Source of the DNA: Adlercreutzia sp910585575
GTDB taxonomy: Bacteria > Actinomycetota > Coriobacteriia > Coriobacteriales > Eggerthellaceae
Reading direction: 5' to 3' (one strand)
NCBI RefSeq assembly: GCF_951801035.1
Contig: NZ_CATOKT010000006.1
DNA: 64,000 bases
The notes below the pieces were generated by a model, which worked only from the letters and a program-made list of their open reading frames with translations, did not search any database and was not told the DNA's origin. The position numbers were made by a program, and so were the translations under genes. This document shows, piece after piece, positions 50,954 to 60,189 of this stretch. Every line of letters begins with the position of its first letter. Positions within the stretch are counted from its first letter, which is position 1.

Positions 50954-52969
50954 CTAGCGCACCTCCTGGGAATCGGTCGCGGTTGAACCGTCCGCGACAG
51001 CCCCCGCCGGCGCGGTGGCCTCGGCAACGTCCCCGCCCTCGGCGCCCTTCTCGATCACGCGGTAGGGATTCGCTGCCCGCGTCTCCCCCTCCTTCAGTGG
51101 ACGCTCTTCCTGCAGCTCGATATCGGCTCCCAGCGTGGGGCAGGCTCCGCAGGCCGAGCACTGATCGAAGGTGCAGTCCGGCGTGGTCACGCCCTCGGCG
51201 GCACGGCGACGCTCTCGCGCCAGGAAGCGCGGCGAGACGGCGGCCGTAATATGGGTCCAGGGCAGCACGTAATCGGTGGGATACTCCGCCTGGGCAATGG
51301 CAGCCGAATCGATGCCCAGGGCCTCGGCGGCGCCGTTCCATGCCTCCTCGTTGAACAGTTCGGTCCAGGCATCGAAGCGCGCCCCGCGCTTCCAGGCTTC
51401 TTCAACCCAGTCGGCCACCTCGCGGCCGCCGCGGCTCATGACCGCCTCCACGAACGACGTCTTCGGGTCGTGATAGTGCACGTCCACGGCCTTGTACTTC
51501 ACCGAGCGCTTGAGCAGCCCCACACGGCGCAGGGTTTCCTCGGGGGAAATCTGGCCGTCCCACTGGAAGGGCGTCTGGGCCTTGGGCACGAACACGGCGC
51601 AGGACACGCTCATGCGAATGGAACCGCGCTGCTCGGGCGGCACGGCGGCCTTGGCGCGGTCGTAGGCGCGCTGGGCCAGGCTCGCGATGCCCTTGATGTC
51701 GTCATCGGTTTCTGTGGGCAGGCCCACCATGAAGTACAGCTTGCAGCGGCGCCATCCGGCTGCGAAGGCGGCGTCGATGGCGGAGAACAGGTCGTCCTCG
51801 GTGACGTTCTTGTTGATAACGTCGCGCAAGCGCTGGGTTCCCGCTTCGGGAGCGAAGGTCAGACCGCCCTTCTTCTGGCCGGCCACCAGCTCGGCCATTT
51901 CCACGCCGAAGGAATCGAGGCGCTGCGAGGGCACCGAGATGCGAATGCCCTGGCCGGCGCAGGCGCCGTTCACCCGCGTGAGAATCTCGGCAATCTGGGA
52001 ATGGTCCGTCGACGAAAGCGACGTCAGGCTCACCTCGTCATAGCCCGTTTCGGCCAGACCGCGCGTGACCGCGGACACGATGTTGTCGGCCGAGCGCTCG
52101 CGCACGGGGCGGTACATCATGCCCGCCTGGCAAAAGCGGCAGCCGCGGGCACAGCCGCGCAGGATCTCCACGTTCAGCCTATCGTGCACCACCTCGGTAT
52201 AGGGCACGATCATGGGCTCGAAGGCGTCGCTGTCGGCGAAGCCCTCGAACACGCGCTTGTGAACCGCCGGAGGCACGTCCTCGAACAAGGGCTCCACCCA
52301 ACTGCCCGCCGCCTGGGCCTCCTCCTCGGAGCGCCAACGGTACAGCGACGGCACATAGACGCCGCCCACCTGGGCAAGGGCCCGCAGAATAGCCGCACGC
52401 GGGGCGCCTTCGGCCCGCAGCGCGCGAATAACACCCAGCACTTCCGGCAGCTGCTCCTCGCCCTCGCCCACCATGATGGCGTCGAAGAACGGCGCATAGG
52501 GCTCGGGGTTGTAGGCGCAGGGACCGCCGCCCAGCACCAGCGGATCGTCCTCGGCGCGGTCCTCGGTGCGCAGCGGGATGCCGGCCAAGTCCAGGGTTTC
52601 CAGGACGTTGGTAGCGGCCAGCTCGTGGGGCAGCGTGACGCCCACGGCGTCGAACTCGCGCACGGGTGCGCAGCTTTCCAGCGAGAACAGCGGCACCTGC
52701 TCCTGACGCATAAGGTCGGCCATGTCCACCGCCGGCAGGAAGGCGCGCTCGGCCCCCATGCCCTCGGTAGCGTTCACGGCGTTCACCAAAATGCGGACGG
52801 CCTGGTTGGCCTGGCCCAACTCGTAGGTATCGGGATAGATCATGCAGAAGGAGAAGTCGTCCTCGGCAGGGCCGGGAGCACAGCCCCACTCGTGATTGAG
52901 ATAGCGGGCAGGCCGCTCGATGCGAGACAGCAGCGGCTCTACCACCGGCCACAGATTGCTAAGCGCCAC
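50954..52969 (-). CDS. B12-binding/radical SAM protein (TIGR03960 type)
   Basis: A 671-residue radical SAM protein. The N-terminal half is a cobalamin-binding-like Rossmann region (SFCMIYPDTYELGQANQAVR). The cluster motif CARGCRFC is near residue 290 in RGCARGCRFCQAGMMYRPVR. A TIM-barrel follows (SLSSTDHSQIAEILTRVNGA, LTFAPEAGTQRLRDVINKN). The C-terminus adds Cys motifs (FDQCSACGACPTLG), maybe an auxiliary cluster. GTG at 52969 is the start, with AAGGAG; it overlaps the DUF697 stop by 11 nt. Its partner DUF2344 is downstream. Reaction unknown. Confidence 0.9.
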   Translation of the reverse strand: MALSNLWPVVEPLLSRIERPARYLNHEWGCAPGPAEDDFSFCMIYPDTYELGQANQAVRILVNAVNATEGMGAERAFLPAVDMADLMRQEQVPLFSLESCAPVREFDAVGVTLPHELAATNVLETLDLAGIPLRTEDRAEDDPLVLGGGPCAYNPEPYAPFFDAIMVGEGEEQLPEVLGVIRALRAEGAPRAAILRALAQVGGVYVPSLYRWRSEEEAQAAGSWVEPLFEDVPPAVHKRVFEGFADSDAFEPMIVPYTEVVHDRLNVEILRGCARGCRFCQAGMMYRPVRERSADNIVSAVTRGLAETGYDEVSLTSLSSTDHSQIAEILTRVNGACAGQGIRISVPSQRLDSFGVEMAELVAGQKKGGLTFAPEAGTQRLRDVINKNVTEDDLFSAIDAAFAAGWRRCKLYFMVGLPTETDDDIKGIASLAQRAYDRAKAAVPPEQRGSIRMSVSCAVFVPKAQTPFQWDGQISPEETLRRVGLLKRSVKYKAVDVHYHDPKTSFVEAVMSRGGREVADWVEEAWKRGARFDAWTELFNEEAWNGAAEALGIDSAAIAQAEYPTDYVLPWTHITAAVSPRFLARERRRAAEGVTTPDCTFDQCSACGACPTLGADIELQEERPLKEGETRAANPYRVIEKGAEGGDVAEATAPAGAVADGSTATDSQEVR

Positions 52970-54134
52970 GAGACTCCTTCCCGCCGTTCTTGCCCTTGCC
53001 GCGCAAGGCGCGGAAGGCGGAGAGCCCGGCATCCTTGGCGCCGGCCACTACCTTCTGCCCCATAGGCGTCGCCGCAGCCTTAGAAGTGGCCTCCACGGCT
53101 TCATCGCGGGCCTTCTGCACCACGTTGGCCACACCGACGATGTCGCCGCCGGCCTCAAAGTACTCGATGGCCGCACGGCCCATGGCCTCGGTGCCCGCAA
53201 AGCCCACGGCGCCCTTGACCGCCCAGCCGAGCACCGGCACCACGCCGGCCACGGAACGGGCGATGTTGCGGAACAGGAAGGCGCCGCCCACCACGGCGAT
53301 CAGCTCCTTGATGCGCTCGGCCGACAGGGGCTGCCCGTAGGCCGCGGCAATTTGCAGGAGCATCTTCGCCTGGTTGAGCGTCATGATGGGCATGTCGGCC
53401 CCGGGAATGAACACCACCACGCCGATGCCGGCGTTCTGCAACGACGTGGCCCGCACCGCGTCCAGGGAAAGCGGGCGGCGCACAAAGGGGAAGGCCAGGG
53501 CAAAGGCGAGCTTCTTGTCCTTGCAGGCGGCGATGATCCACTCGCCCATGCGGCGGTCGAGCGTGGCGGCGGCCTGGTCATCCAACGGCAGAGGCTCGGC
53601 GGAGGCCGGCTGCGTCTCCACCGGCAGCGCGTGCTCCACCGCCTCGATAACCTGGGCGCTCTGCGGCTCGCCATCCTCGGTGCTGCCGGCCGTCACGCGA
53701 CGCTCGAAGGACGCCAGGGCGTCACCCAAAGGCGACGGAGCGGTCATGTCCGGCGCCACAATGTCGCCGTCGGGAATGGCGAAGCCGGCTGCCTCGGCTG
53801 CGGCCGCCACGTGATGCGGCATGGTAGTAGCCACCATGACGGGAATGCCCGCGTTGCGAATATGGGCCGCCTGCTCGCCGATGGCCGTGGATGAGCCGGC
53901 CACGATGACGGCCATGTCGTCGCCGCCATAGGGCTCCACCAGCCCGTCGCCCAGATAGCCCAAGGTAACGCGGGTATGGGCGCCGGCGCTGGCGAAGGCG
54001 CTGCGCACGTGGCCCACCACATCGCCGGGCGCCGTGTCGTCGTTGTAGACGGACACGGCCAGAGGCGTATTGCGGGCGCTATCGATATCAGTGGCCGCCT
54101 TCAGCAGGGCGGGGATGTCGAGGGGGATGTTCAT
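52959..54134 (-). CDS. DUF697-type protein
   Basis: A 391-residue protein. The first half is a Rossmann-like region (PLAVSVYNDDTAPGDVVGHV and DMAVIVAGSSTAIGEQAAHI) that may be a relic GTPase-like fold without a P-loop. The second half has the DUF697 hydrophobic pattern (MTLNQAKMLLQIAAAYGQPL, ELIAVVGGAFLFRNIARSVA, GVVPVLGWAVKGAVGF). That part contacts membranes in related proteins. The C-terminus is Lys-rich. Its ATG overlaps the rodA stop by 4 nt (ATGA). It sits between rodA and the radical SAM gene, so a link to envelope growth is possible. Confidence 0.82.
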   Translation of the reverse strand: MNIPLDIPALLKAATDIDSARNTPLAVSVYNDDTAPGDVVGHVRSAFASAGAHTRVTLGYLGDGLVEPYGGDDMAVIVAGSSTAIGEQAAHIRNAGIPVMVATTMPHHVAAAAEAAGFAIPDGDIVAPDMTAPSPLGDALASFERRVTAGSTEDGEPQSAQVIEAVEHALPVETQPASAEPLPLDDQAAATLDRRMGEWIIAACKDKKLAFALAFPFVRRPLSLDAVRATSLQNAGIGVVVFIPGADMPIMTLNQAKMLLQIAAAYGQPLSAERIKELIAVVGGAFLFRNIARSVAGVVPVLGWAVKGAVGFAGTEAMGRAAIEYFEAGGDIVGVANVVQKARDEAVEATSKAAATPMGQKVVAGAKDAGLSAFRALRGKGKNGGKESRGA

Positions 54135-55363
54135 GGGGTGGCCTTCCTTCCTGAAACGCTGTTGTGGCTCCCCACGGAGCCGATGAGTCCGACCAGCACA
54201 AAGTTCACGATCATAAACGAGGAGCCGTAGCTGACAAAGGGTAGCGGAATGCCGGTAATGGGCATGAGGCCGCAGTCCATGCCGATGTTCTCCAAAATTT
54301 GGAAAAGCCACATGCCGATGACGCCCATGACGATGAGCATGCCGTAGAGGTTGTCGGCGCCGCGCGCCACGGACAGGCAGACGGCAATGAGCGCGCCGTA
54401 GAGCGCAATGAGGGCCAGCACGCCCACGAAGCCGAACTCCTCGGCCAGCACGCAGAACACGAAGTCGGTGGGCGCCTCGGGAAGAAAACCGTGGGTGGAC
54501 TGGGTGGCGTTCAAAAGCCCCTTGCCGAACAGGCCGCCCGAGCCGATGGCAATCTTCGCCTGGGCCAGGTTGTAGCCGTCGCCGGACAAGTCGGCATCGG
54601 GATTCAAGAACACGAAGAGACGACTGCGCTGGTAGTTCTTCAGGAGACGATACTCGTACTGCCCGGGGGAAGTTTCGTACTTCAAAAGCTCGTCCACGGC
54701 GAACACCGCGGCAATGGCGGCAATGCCCACCGCCAAGGTGATGAGCAAATACCGGGCCTTCGCGCCGCCCATAACGAGCACGGCCGCCGATATGGCCAGG
54801 TACACCAGGCCCGTGCCCAAGTCGGGCTGGGTCATCACGCAGAGGAAGGGCACCAGCAGAAGCCCGACCACCTTGCAGTACTCGCGCACGTCGTCGAGCG
54901 TGCCCCCGTAGCGGGCCACCAAGCTGGCCGCATACAAGATGACGGTGACCTTCGCGAACTCGCCGGGCTGCACCTGCATGCCCAGCTTGATCCACGACTT
55001 CGCCCCCATGCCGGCATCGGTGCCCAAGCCCGGTATGTGAGGAGATAGGATGAGGATGACGTTGAGCACCAGCAGCGCCGTGGTGAGGTTCGCCAGGCGC
55101 CGGTAGTCGAAGCGCCATACGATGACCATGAGCACCAGGCCGATGAGCACGCACAAAAGCTGGCGGTTGAAGCTGTACTTCTCAAGGCCCTGCACGGCCG
55201 ACCAGCACACCAAAAGGCCGTAGCTGACCAGCAGCCCCACCACAATGAGCAGGGGTGCGTTGAGCCACGCGAACAGTGAAGGGCGCTCGGAGCGCGACGG
55301 AGCACCGTGGGCCGCATGGGAGGCATGGTGGTGCACCGAGTGAATCTGGGGAAGTTCTGCCAT
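54131..55363 (-). CDS. rodA: SEDS peptidoglycan polymerase RodA
   Basis: A 410-residue SEDS-family glycosyltransferase with about ten membrane helices. Characteristic sequences: MGAKSWIKLGMQVQPGEFAK, MTQPDLGTGLVYLAIS, GLLNATQSTHGFLPEAPTDF and CGLMPITGIPLPFVSYGSS. Adjacent to the PBP2 gene mrdA and after mreBCD, so it is the elongasome RodA rather than FtsW. The cytoplasmic head is rich in His (HSVHHHASHAAHG), unusual and possibly metal-binding. It begins 9 bases after the mrdA stop with AGGGGAG. Confidence 0.95.
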   Translation of the reverse strand: MAELPQIHSVHHHASHAAHGAPSRSERPSLFAWLNAPLLIVVGLLVSYGLLVCWSAVQGLEKYSFNRQLLCVLIGLVLMVIVWRFDYRRLANLTTALLVLNVILILSPHIPGLGTDAGMGAKSWIKLGMQVQPGEFAKVTVILYAASLVARYGGTLDDVREYCKVVGLLLVPFLCVMTQPDLGTGLVYLAISAAVLVMGGAKARYLLITLAVGIAAIAAVFAVDELLKYETSPGQYEYRLLKNYQRSRLFVFLNPDADLSGDGYNLAQAKIAIGSGGLFGKGLLNATQSTHGFLPEAPTDFVFCVLAEEFGFVGVLALIALYGALIAVCLSVARGADNLYGMLIVMGVIGMWLFQILENIGMDCGLMPITGIPLPFVSYGSSFMIVNFVLVGLIGSVGSHNSVSGRKATP

Positions 55364-55372
55364 GGCGCTCCC

Positions 55373-57541
55373 CTAGTCCGTGCGCGAGCCGGAGTCGACG
55401 CTGATCTCCACGGATTCGCCCGTGGAGCCGGGCAGCCGCTCGATCTGCACGTCGGACTTCTCGTTTTCGGAATCGAACAGGGCGCCCATGACCTCGGCCA
55501 CGACGGGAGCCGCCGTGTCGGAACCGCCGCCGCCGTCCTCGACGACGCAGGCCACCACGTACTTCGGGTCATCATAGGGCGCATAGGCCACGAACCAGGC
55601 CGTGTCATTGCGGTCCTGGCGCTCGCCCGTGCCCGACTTGCCCGCCGCGTCGATGTTCAGATCGGCGAAGAGGGGCGCCACGCTGTTGGACTCTTTGATC
55701 ATGTCATGCAGGGCGTCACGCACGTAGTTGAGGTGCGAGTCGCTCACCTCGGGCGTGCGGGACACCTCGGGCTGGTAGGTGACAACCGTATCGCCCTCGC
55801 CGTTGCGCACTTCCTTCAGCAGGTGCGGCTTCATTACCTGACCGGTGGCAATAGCCGCATAGGCGCAGGCCACCTGCATGGGGGTGACCTGCAGATCGCC
55901 CTGGCCGATGACGAGGTTGGTATAGTCGCCGCCGCGCCAATTGGCCTCAGAGGGCACGTTGCGCCAGCGCTCGAGCTTCCATGCCGGCGTGGGCACGACG
56001 CCCGAGGCCTCGCCGCCCAAATCGATGCCGGTTTGGCTGCCGAAGCCGAACTGCGAGACGTAATCTTGCATGGCCGTCTCGGACACCTCGCCGCTGCCCT
56101 GCGGGCCGTGATCGAAAAACGCCTTGCCGATCTCGTAAAACACGGTATCGCAGGAGTTCACAATGCCGCCGTGCAAATCGAGGGTGCCATGGCCCTCGTG
56201 GTTCCAGCACTTCTGCACGTCGCCGGAGCCGAAGCCGTCCCATTCGCCCGTGCAGTTCCAGGTGCTGCCCTCGGTGGCATAGCCGTACTCGAGGCCGGCC
56301 AGCGAAGTGAAGGCCTTGAAGGTGGAGGCGGCCATGAACTGGCCGCTGATGCAGTTGTTGTTGAGAGGGGCGTAGGCCTTGGGGGCGTTGTATTTGTCCA
56401 AGAGATCCTGAGAAAAGGAGCCCGTGAAATTCGTGGGGTCGAAGGTGGGGAAGCTGGACATGACGAGTACCGCCCCGTCGCGCACGTCGAGGGCCACCAC
56501 GGCGCCCTTGGTGCCCCTGCCCGTACCGATGACGCCGTTAGGGGCAATGAGCTCGGCCAGAGCCTTATCGGCGACATACTGAGCCTTAGCGTCAAGGGTC
56601 AGGTAAACGTCGGAGCCCTTGGAAGGCTGCGTCTCGCTCATCACCGACACGACCGCGCCACCGGCATCCACCATGACCACGCGTTCGCCGTGGTCGCCCG
56701 AAAGCACGTCGTCATAGGTGGACTCAATGCCAGCTCGGCCCACCGTGTCAATCGCCAAAAGATCACGGCCCTCGCGCTTCTCCTCCAGCTGGGTTTGGGA
56801 GGGAGAGCCGGTATAGCCCAGCACGTGGGCGGCGAGGGCCCCATAGGGGTACTCGCGTTCGCTGCGCTCCTCCACGGTGATGCCCGGGAAGGCATCGGCA
56901 TGCTCGGCGATGAAAGCCACGTCGCGCAGGCGCACATCATCGGCCACCACGCGCAGGCTCTGGGCGCCGGCGGAGGAGTCGGCGATGCGCTGGGACACCA
57001 CATTGGCCGGCAAGCCGAGCACGGTGGCCAAGCGGCGGATGACATCGCGATTGTCGGCCACCTCGGGATCGGCGAGCACCGCCTGGGTGGAGCGGTTCGT
57101 CACCAGCGGCACGCCCTTGCTGTCGTAGATGCAGCCGCGCGGCGCCGGCGTGCTCACCGTGGTGTAGAGGTTCTTCTCGGCCGCATGGGCGTATTCGGAA
57201 TTGTCAAGAATCTGCATGGACCACAGCTTCGCCGAGAGCACCCCAAGGATGCCGGCAGACAGCACGCCCAGGCCGAAAAAGCGGCGGGTCATGCCGTCGG
57301 AGGGCTTCGCATTGGCCGAGGTTTCCGAGGAGGACACCGTCACTTCGCCGTCGCGGGCCGCCTTGGCGGCGCTTTGGCGGGCAAAGGACGAGGAGCCGAC
57401 GCCCACAGTGTCGACTTGGCTGACACCCTTCTTCGCCCCCACCTGGGGGGTCGAGCGGCGCGCGCGCACCACGAACACGGCAGCAATGGCCACCACCGCG
57501 AGCAGCGCCGCAATGAGGGCTGTGACAATGGCAACCAGCAC
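55373..57541 (-). CDS. mrdA: Penicillin-binding protein 2 (elongasome transpeptidase)
   Basis: A 722-residue class B PBP. After a Ser/Ala-rich head comes one membrane helix (FFGLGVLSAGILGVLSAKLW) and the dimerisation domain (GCIYDSKGVPLVTNRSTQAV). The transpeptidase motifs are STFK (QFMAASTFKAFTS), the SxN-like NSCD (IVNSCDTVFYEIG) and KSGT (IDAAGKSGTGERQ). It works with RodA. The likely start is GTG at 57541 with a purine-rich site upstream. The C-terminus is acidic. Same unit as mreBCD and rodA. Confidence 0.94.
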   Translation of the reverse strand: MLVAIVTALIAALLAVVAIAAVFVVRARRSTPQVGAKKGVSQVDTVGVGSSSFARQSAAKAARDGEVTVSSSETSANAKPSDGMTRRFFGLGVLSAGILGVLSAKLWSMQILDNSEYAHAAEKNLYTTVSTPAPRGCIYDSKGVPLVTNRSTQAVLADPEVADNRDVIRRLATVLGLPANVVSQRIADSSAGAQSLRVVADDVRLRDVAFIAEHADAFPGITVEERSEREYPYGALAAHVLGYTGSPSQTQLEEKREGRDLLAIDTVGRAGIESTYDDVLSGDHGERVVMVDAGGAVVSVMSETQPSKGSDVYLTLDAKAQYVADKALAELIAPNGVIGTGRGTKGAVVALDVRDGAVLVMSSFPTFDPTNFTGSFSQDLLDKYNAPKAYAPLNNNCISGQFMAASTFKAFTSLAGLEYGYATEGSTWNCTGEWDGFGSGDVQKCWNHEGHGTLDLHGGIVNSCDTVFYEIGKAFFDHGPQGSGEVSETAMQDYVSQFGFGSQTGIDLGGEASGVVPTPAWKLERWRNVPSEANWRGGDYTNLVIGQGDLQVTPMQVACAYAAIATGQVMKPHLLKEVRNGEGDTVVTYQPEVSRTPEVSDSHLNYVRDALHDMIKESNSVAPLFADLNIDAAGKSGTGERQDRNDTAWFVAYAPYDDPKYVVACVVEDGGGGSDTAAPVVAEVMGALFDSENEKSDVQIERLPGSTGESVEISVDSGSRTD

Positions 57542-57558
57542 CGGGGCAACCCCCTTCC

Positions 57559-58083
57559 CTAGCGCAGGATCGGCGTCCCCGGCTGTCCCAAGGGCTTTCC
57601 GACCATCACGCGAATAGCAATCGGATAGAGCAACAGGGCGATGATGCCGTCATAGAGCATACAGGGCAGCGCGCGGTAGAGCAGCGCCTCGCCGAGGGGC
57701 ACCCCGGCGCCGCTGGCCACCACGATGATGCCGTACACAAGCTCGACCACGACAATCGAGCACAGCATAATCGCCACGGGCATGAACAGCGTATCGTTGT
57801 TCAAGGCCATAAAGGCACGGGAAGCGGCAAATGTTACCAGCACGAGCACAAGCGCCATGCCTCCCACGGGCCCTCCTCCGATAAGATCGAAGAGAAGCCC
57901 GAGCACGAACGGTAACACCACGCCCGCCTGCTGGGGGCACACAACGGCCCGCACCACACAAAACGCAACGATAAAATTGGGAATCGCCGCAAACAAGGTA
58001 AGGGCCGGCGCCACGATAATTTGCAGCAGCACCGCGATGATGCCGCCGATGATACCGGCAATCGTTTCCCGGGTGAACAGCAT
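57559..58083 (-). CDS. mreD: Rod shape-determining protein MreD
   Basis: A 174-residue membrane protein with about five hydrophobic helices (GIIGGIIAVLLQIIVAPALT, GLLFDLIGGGPVGGMALVLV, IALLLYPIAIRVMV). It fits MreD by position between mreC and mrdA and by length. Its ATG shares bases with the mreC stop (TGATG). Sequence conservation in this family is low, so the call relies on context. Confidence 0.85.
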   Translation of the reverse strand: MLFTRETIAGIIGGIIAVLLQIIVAPALTLFAAIPNFIVAFCVVRAVVCPQQAGVVLPFVLGLLFDLIGGGPVGGMALVLVLVTFAASRAFMALNNDTLFMPVAIMLCSIVVVELVYGIIVVASGAGVPLGEALLYRALPCMLYDGIIALLLYPIAIRVMVGKPLGQPGTPILR

Positions 58084-59120
58084 CAGGCCTCCCCTCCCTC
58101 GCCGTTATCGTCAGAGCCTTCCGCGTCGGCCGCCTGGGAGCCGTCGGAGTCCGAGCCGTCTGCGTCGCCCTCTTGCGAGGCGCCGTCGTCCTGGCTGTCC
58201 GCGTCGCCGGCAGCATCCTGGCCGCCGTCGCCTTCGGTCCCTTCGCCTTCGGAAGACGCCGGCAGCGTGCGTTCGGCGGCATCAGACGCCGCGCTGAACA
58301 CCACGAGGGCCTCTTGAAGCAGGGTCACCGAATCGTTGGGCGCCACCACAATGCGGCGGGAATCGTTGCCGGCGCTGCCTTCGACGCGCGCCACGGTGCC
58401 GATGAGCAGACCGCGGGTGTAGCTGCCGCCCAGACCGCTGGTGAGCACCACATCGCCCACCTGAATGTTCACGTCGGCGCCGATATTCTCCAGGTAGAGC
58501 AGGCCGTCCAGCGAGCCGCGCACAATGCCCTCGGCACGGCTTTGCTGCACCAGGGCCGCCGCCCCCGATTGGGGATCGGTGAGCAGACGCACCCGGCAGT
58601 TGCCGCCGGACACGGAAATGACCTGGCCGATAACGCCGTAGGGGCCCATCACGGTCAGCCCCGTTTCCACGCCATCAGACGAGCCCACATCCAGGGTAAT
58701 GGTCTGGTTCCACGCATCGGTGGAGCGGCCGATAACCCGCGCCGCCACGCCGTCGATGTCGTAGGTGTCCTTCAAGTTGAGCAGAGCCTGCAGGCGCTGG
58801 GCCTCGAGGCGATATTCTTCGGCCTGAGTGAGCGCCTGAGTGAGCTCGGCGTTCTGCGCCCGCAGCGTTTCGAGGGTCTCCTCGTCGGCGTTCTGGTTTT
58901 CAGCCGCCTGCTCGGCCCCCTCGACGGCGCTGCCCAGGGGGGCACCGGCCAACTGCAAAGGAGCCACAAGCCCCTGAACCGCGGATTGCACGCGATGAAG
59001 CGGGCCGTCGGCGCCTTCGCTGCCGTAAATGCCAACGCATACGAGCGACAGCATGAGGGTGATAATAAGGGGCAGCCGGCCCGAGGGGGCCGGCGCATTG
59101 TTCTGGAAGTTAAGAGCCAT
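58083..59120 (-). CDS. mreC: Rod shape-determining protein MreC
   Basis: A 345-residue MreC. It has a membrane helix near residues 17-35 (LPLIITLMLSLVCVGIYG), a coiled coil (LETLRAQNAELTQALTQAEE) and the two beta domains (VIGRSTDAWNQTITLDVGSS, GVIGQVISVSGGNCRVRLLT, VLTSGLGGSYTRGLLIG). The last ~55 residues are an Asp/Glu/Ser/Gly-rich tail outside the known fold, of unknown role. It follows mreB after 13 bases. Confidence 0.93.
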   Translation of the reverse strand: MALNFQNNAPAPSGRLPLIITLMLSLVCVGIYGSEGADGPLHRVQSAVQGLVAPLQLAGAPLGSAVEGAEQAAENQNADEETLETLRAQNAELTQALTQAEEYRLEAQRLQALLNLKDTYDIDGVAARVIGRSTDAWNQTITLDVGSSDGVETGLTVMGPYGVIGQVISVSGGNCRVRLLTDPQSGAAALVQQSRAEGIVRGSLDGLLYLENIGADVNIQVGDVVLTSGLGGSYTRGLLIGTVARVEGSAGNDSRRIVVAPNDSVTLLQEALVVFSAASDAAERTLPASSEGEGTEGDGGQDAAGDADSQDDGASQEGDADGSDSDGSQAADAEGSDDNGEGGEA

Positions 59121-59133
59121 GAAAGCGAAAAGC

Positions 59134-60189
59134 CTACTTGGAGCGCATGAGGGTCTGCTTCAGGGCCGTGGGCGTTTCCAGCACCTTCAGGCAGCCGGAC
59201 ACCACGTTGGTAAGCGCCGTCTCCGACACCCACACGGGAATTTCCAGCTTGTCGGTAAGGTAGCGATCGAGACCCGAGAGCAAACCACCGCCGCCCGTGA
59301 GCAGAATGCCGTTCTGAATAATGTCAGAGGCCAGGTCGGGGTTGGTGGTCTTGAAGGTGTCCTTGATGTGGAGCACCATTTCCTCGATGGGGGCCTGCAG
59401 GGCCGCGCGCACGTCTTCCGACTGGATGGTGACCTCTTTGGGCTGCTCGGTGTAGACGTCCTGACCCGAGATGATCATATCGCGCTCGCGGCCGTCCTCG
59501 AAGGGCAGGATGGAGCCGATCTTGATCTTGATGACCTCGGCCGTGCGTTCGCCGATCTTGATGCCCAGCAGGTCGCGCAGGTGCATGGCGATGGCCTCGT
59601 CCAGGCGATTGCCCGCCAAACGCAGCGAGCTGGAAGTAACGATGCCGCCCAGGGAGATGACAGCCACCTCGGTGGTGCCGCCGCCGATGTCCACCACCAT
59701 GGAGCCCGTGGGCTCGGTAACGGGCAGATCGGCACCCATGGCCGCAGCCATGGGCTCCTCGATGAGGTAGGCCTGGCGCGCGCCGGCCTGGATAGCGGCC
59801 TCGAACACCGCGCGCTTCTCCACCGACGTGGCACCGCAGGGAATGCAGATGACGATGCGGGGCTTCGGCTGCCAGGGGTACTTGCGCTCGGAAGCCTTGT
59901 TGATGAAGGCCGACAGCATGGCCTCGGTCACATCGTAGTCGGCGATGACGCCGTCTTTCAAAGGATGCTCGGCCGAAAACGCGTCGGGCGTGTGGTTGAT
60001 CATGTTCTTGGCCTCATGACCAACGGCCAGCACGCGATGAGTGGATTTCTCAATGGCAACGACGGAAGGCTCGTTGATAACGATGCCCTCGCCGGTAATG
60101 GCAACAAGGGTATTGGCAGTTCCCAGGTCGATGGCCATATCGGCAGACATTTGGCCCGTCAGACTCGAAAACACATCAAGGAATGACAT
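59134..60189 (-). CDS. mreB: Rod shape-determining protein MreB
   Basis: A 351-residue bacterial actin. Phosphate and adenosine motifs are complete: DMAIDLGTANTLVAITGEG, GARQAYLIEEPMAAAMGADL, VVDIGGGTTEVAVISLGGIV and ILLTGGGGLLSGLDRYL. Length and start (MSFLDVFSSL) match the family; a 69-codon upstream frame is leader. A GAAGGG lies about 10 bases before the ATG. It heads the mreBCD-mrdA-rodA unit. A possible extended -10 TGCTAAAAT is at 60234-60242 on the minus strand. Confidence 0.97.
   Translation of the reverse strand: MSFLDVFSSLTGQMSADMAIDLGTANTLVAITGEGIVINEPSVVAIEKSTHRVLAVGHEAKNMINHTPDAFSAEHPLKDGVIADYDVTEAMLSAFINKASERKYPWQPKPRIVICIPCGATSVEKRAVFEAAIQAGARQAYLIEEPMAAAMGADLPVTEPTGSMVVDIGGGTTEVAVISLGGIVTSSSLRLAGNRLDEAIAMHLRDLLGIKIGERTAEVIKIKIGSILPFEDGRERDMIISGQDVYTEQPKEVTIQSEDVRAALQAPIEEMVLHIKDTFKTTNPDLASDIIQNGILLTGGGGLLSGLDRYLTDKLEIPVWVSETALTNVVSGCLKVLETPTALKQTLMRSK

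Noticed and set aside
54135..55154. Long upstream extension of the DUF697 frame
   Set aside because: It is antisense-like composition over rodA; ATG 54134 overlaps the rodA stop in the usual ATGA way.
55307..57562. A 751-codon plus-strand frame opposite mrdA
   Set aside because: Same reason: antisense composition, overlaps a clear PBP2 gene.
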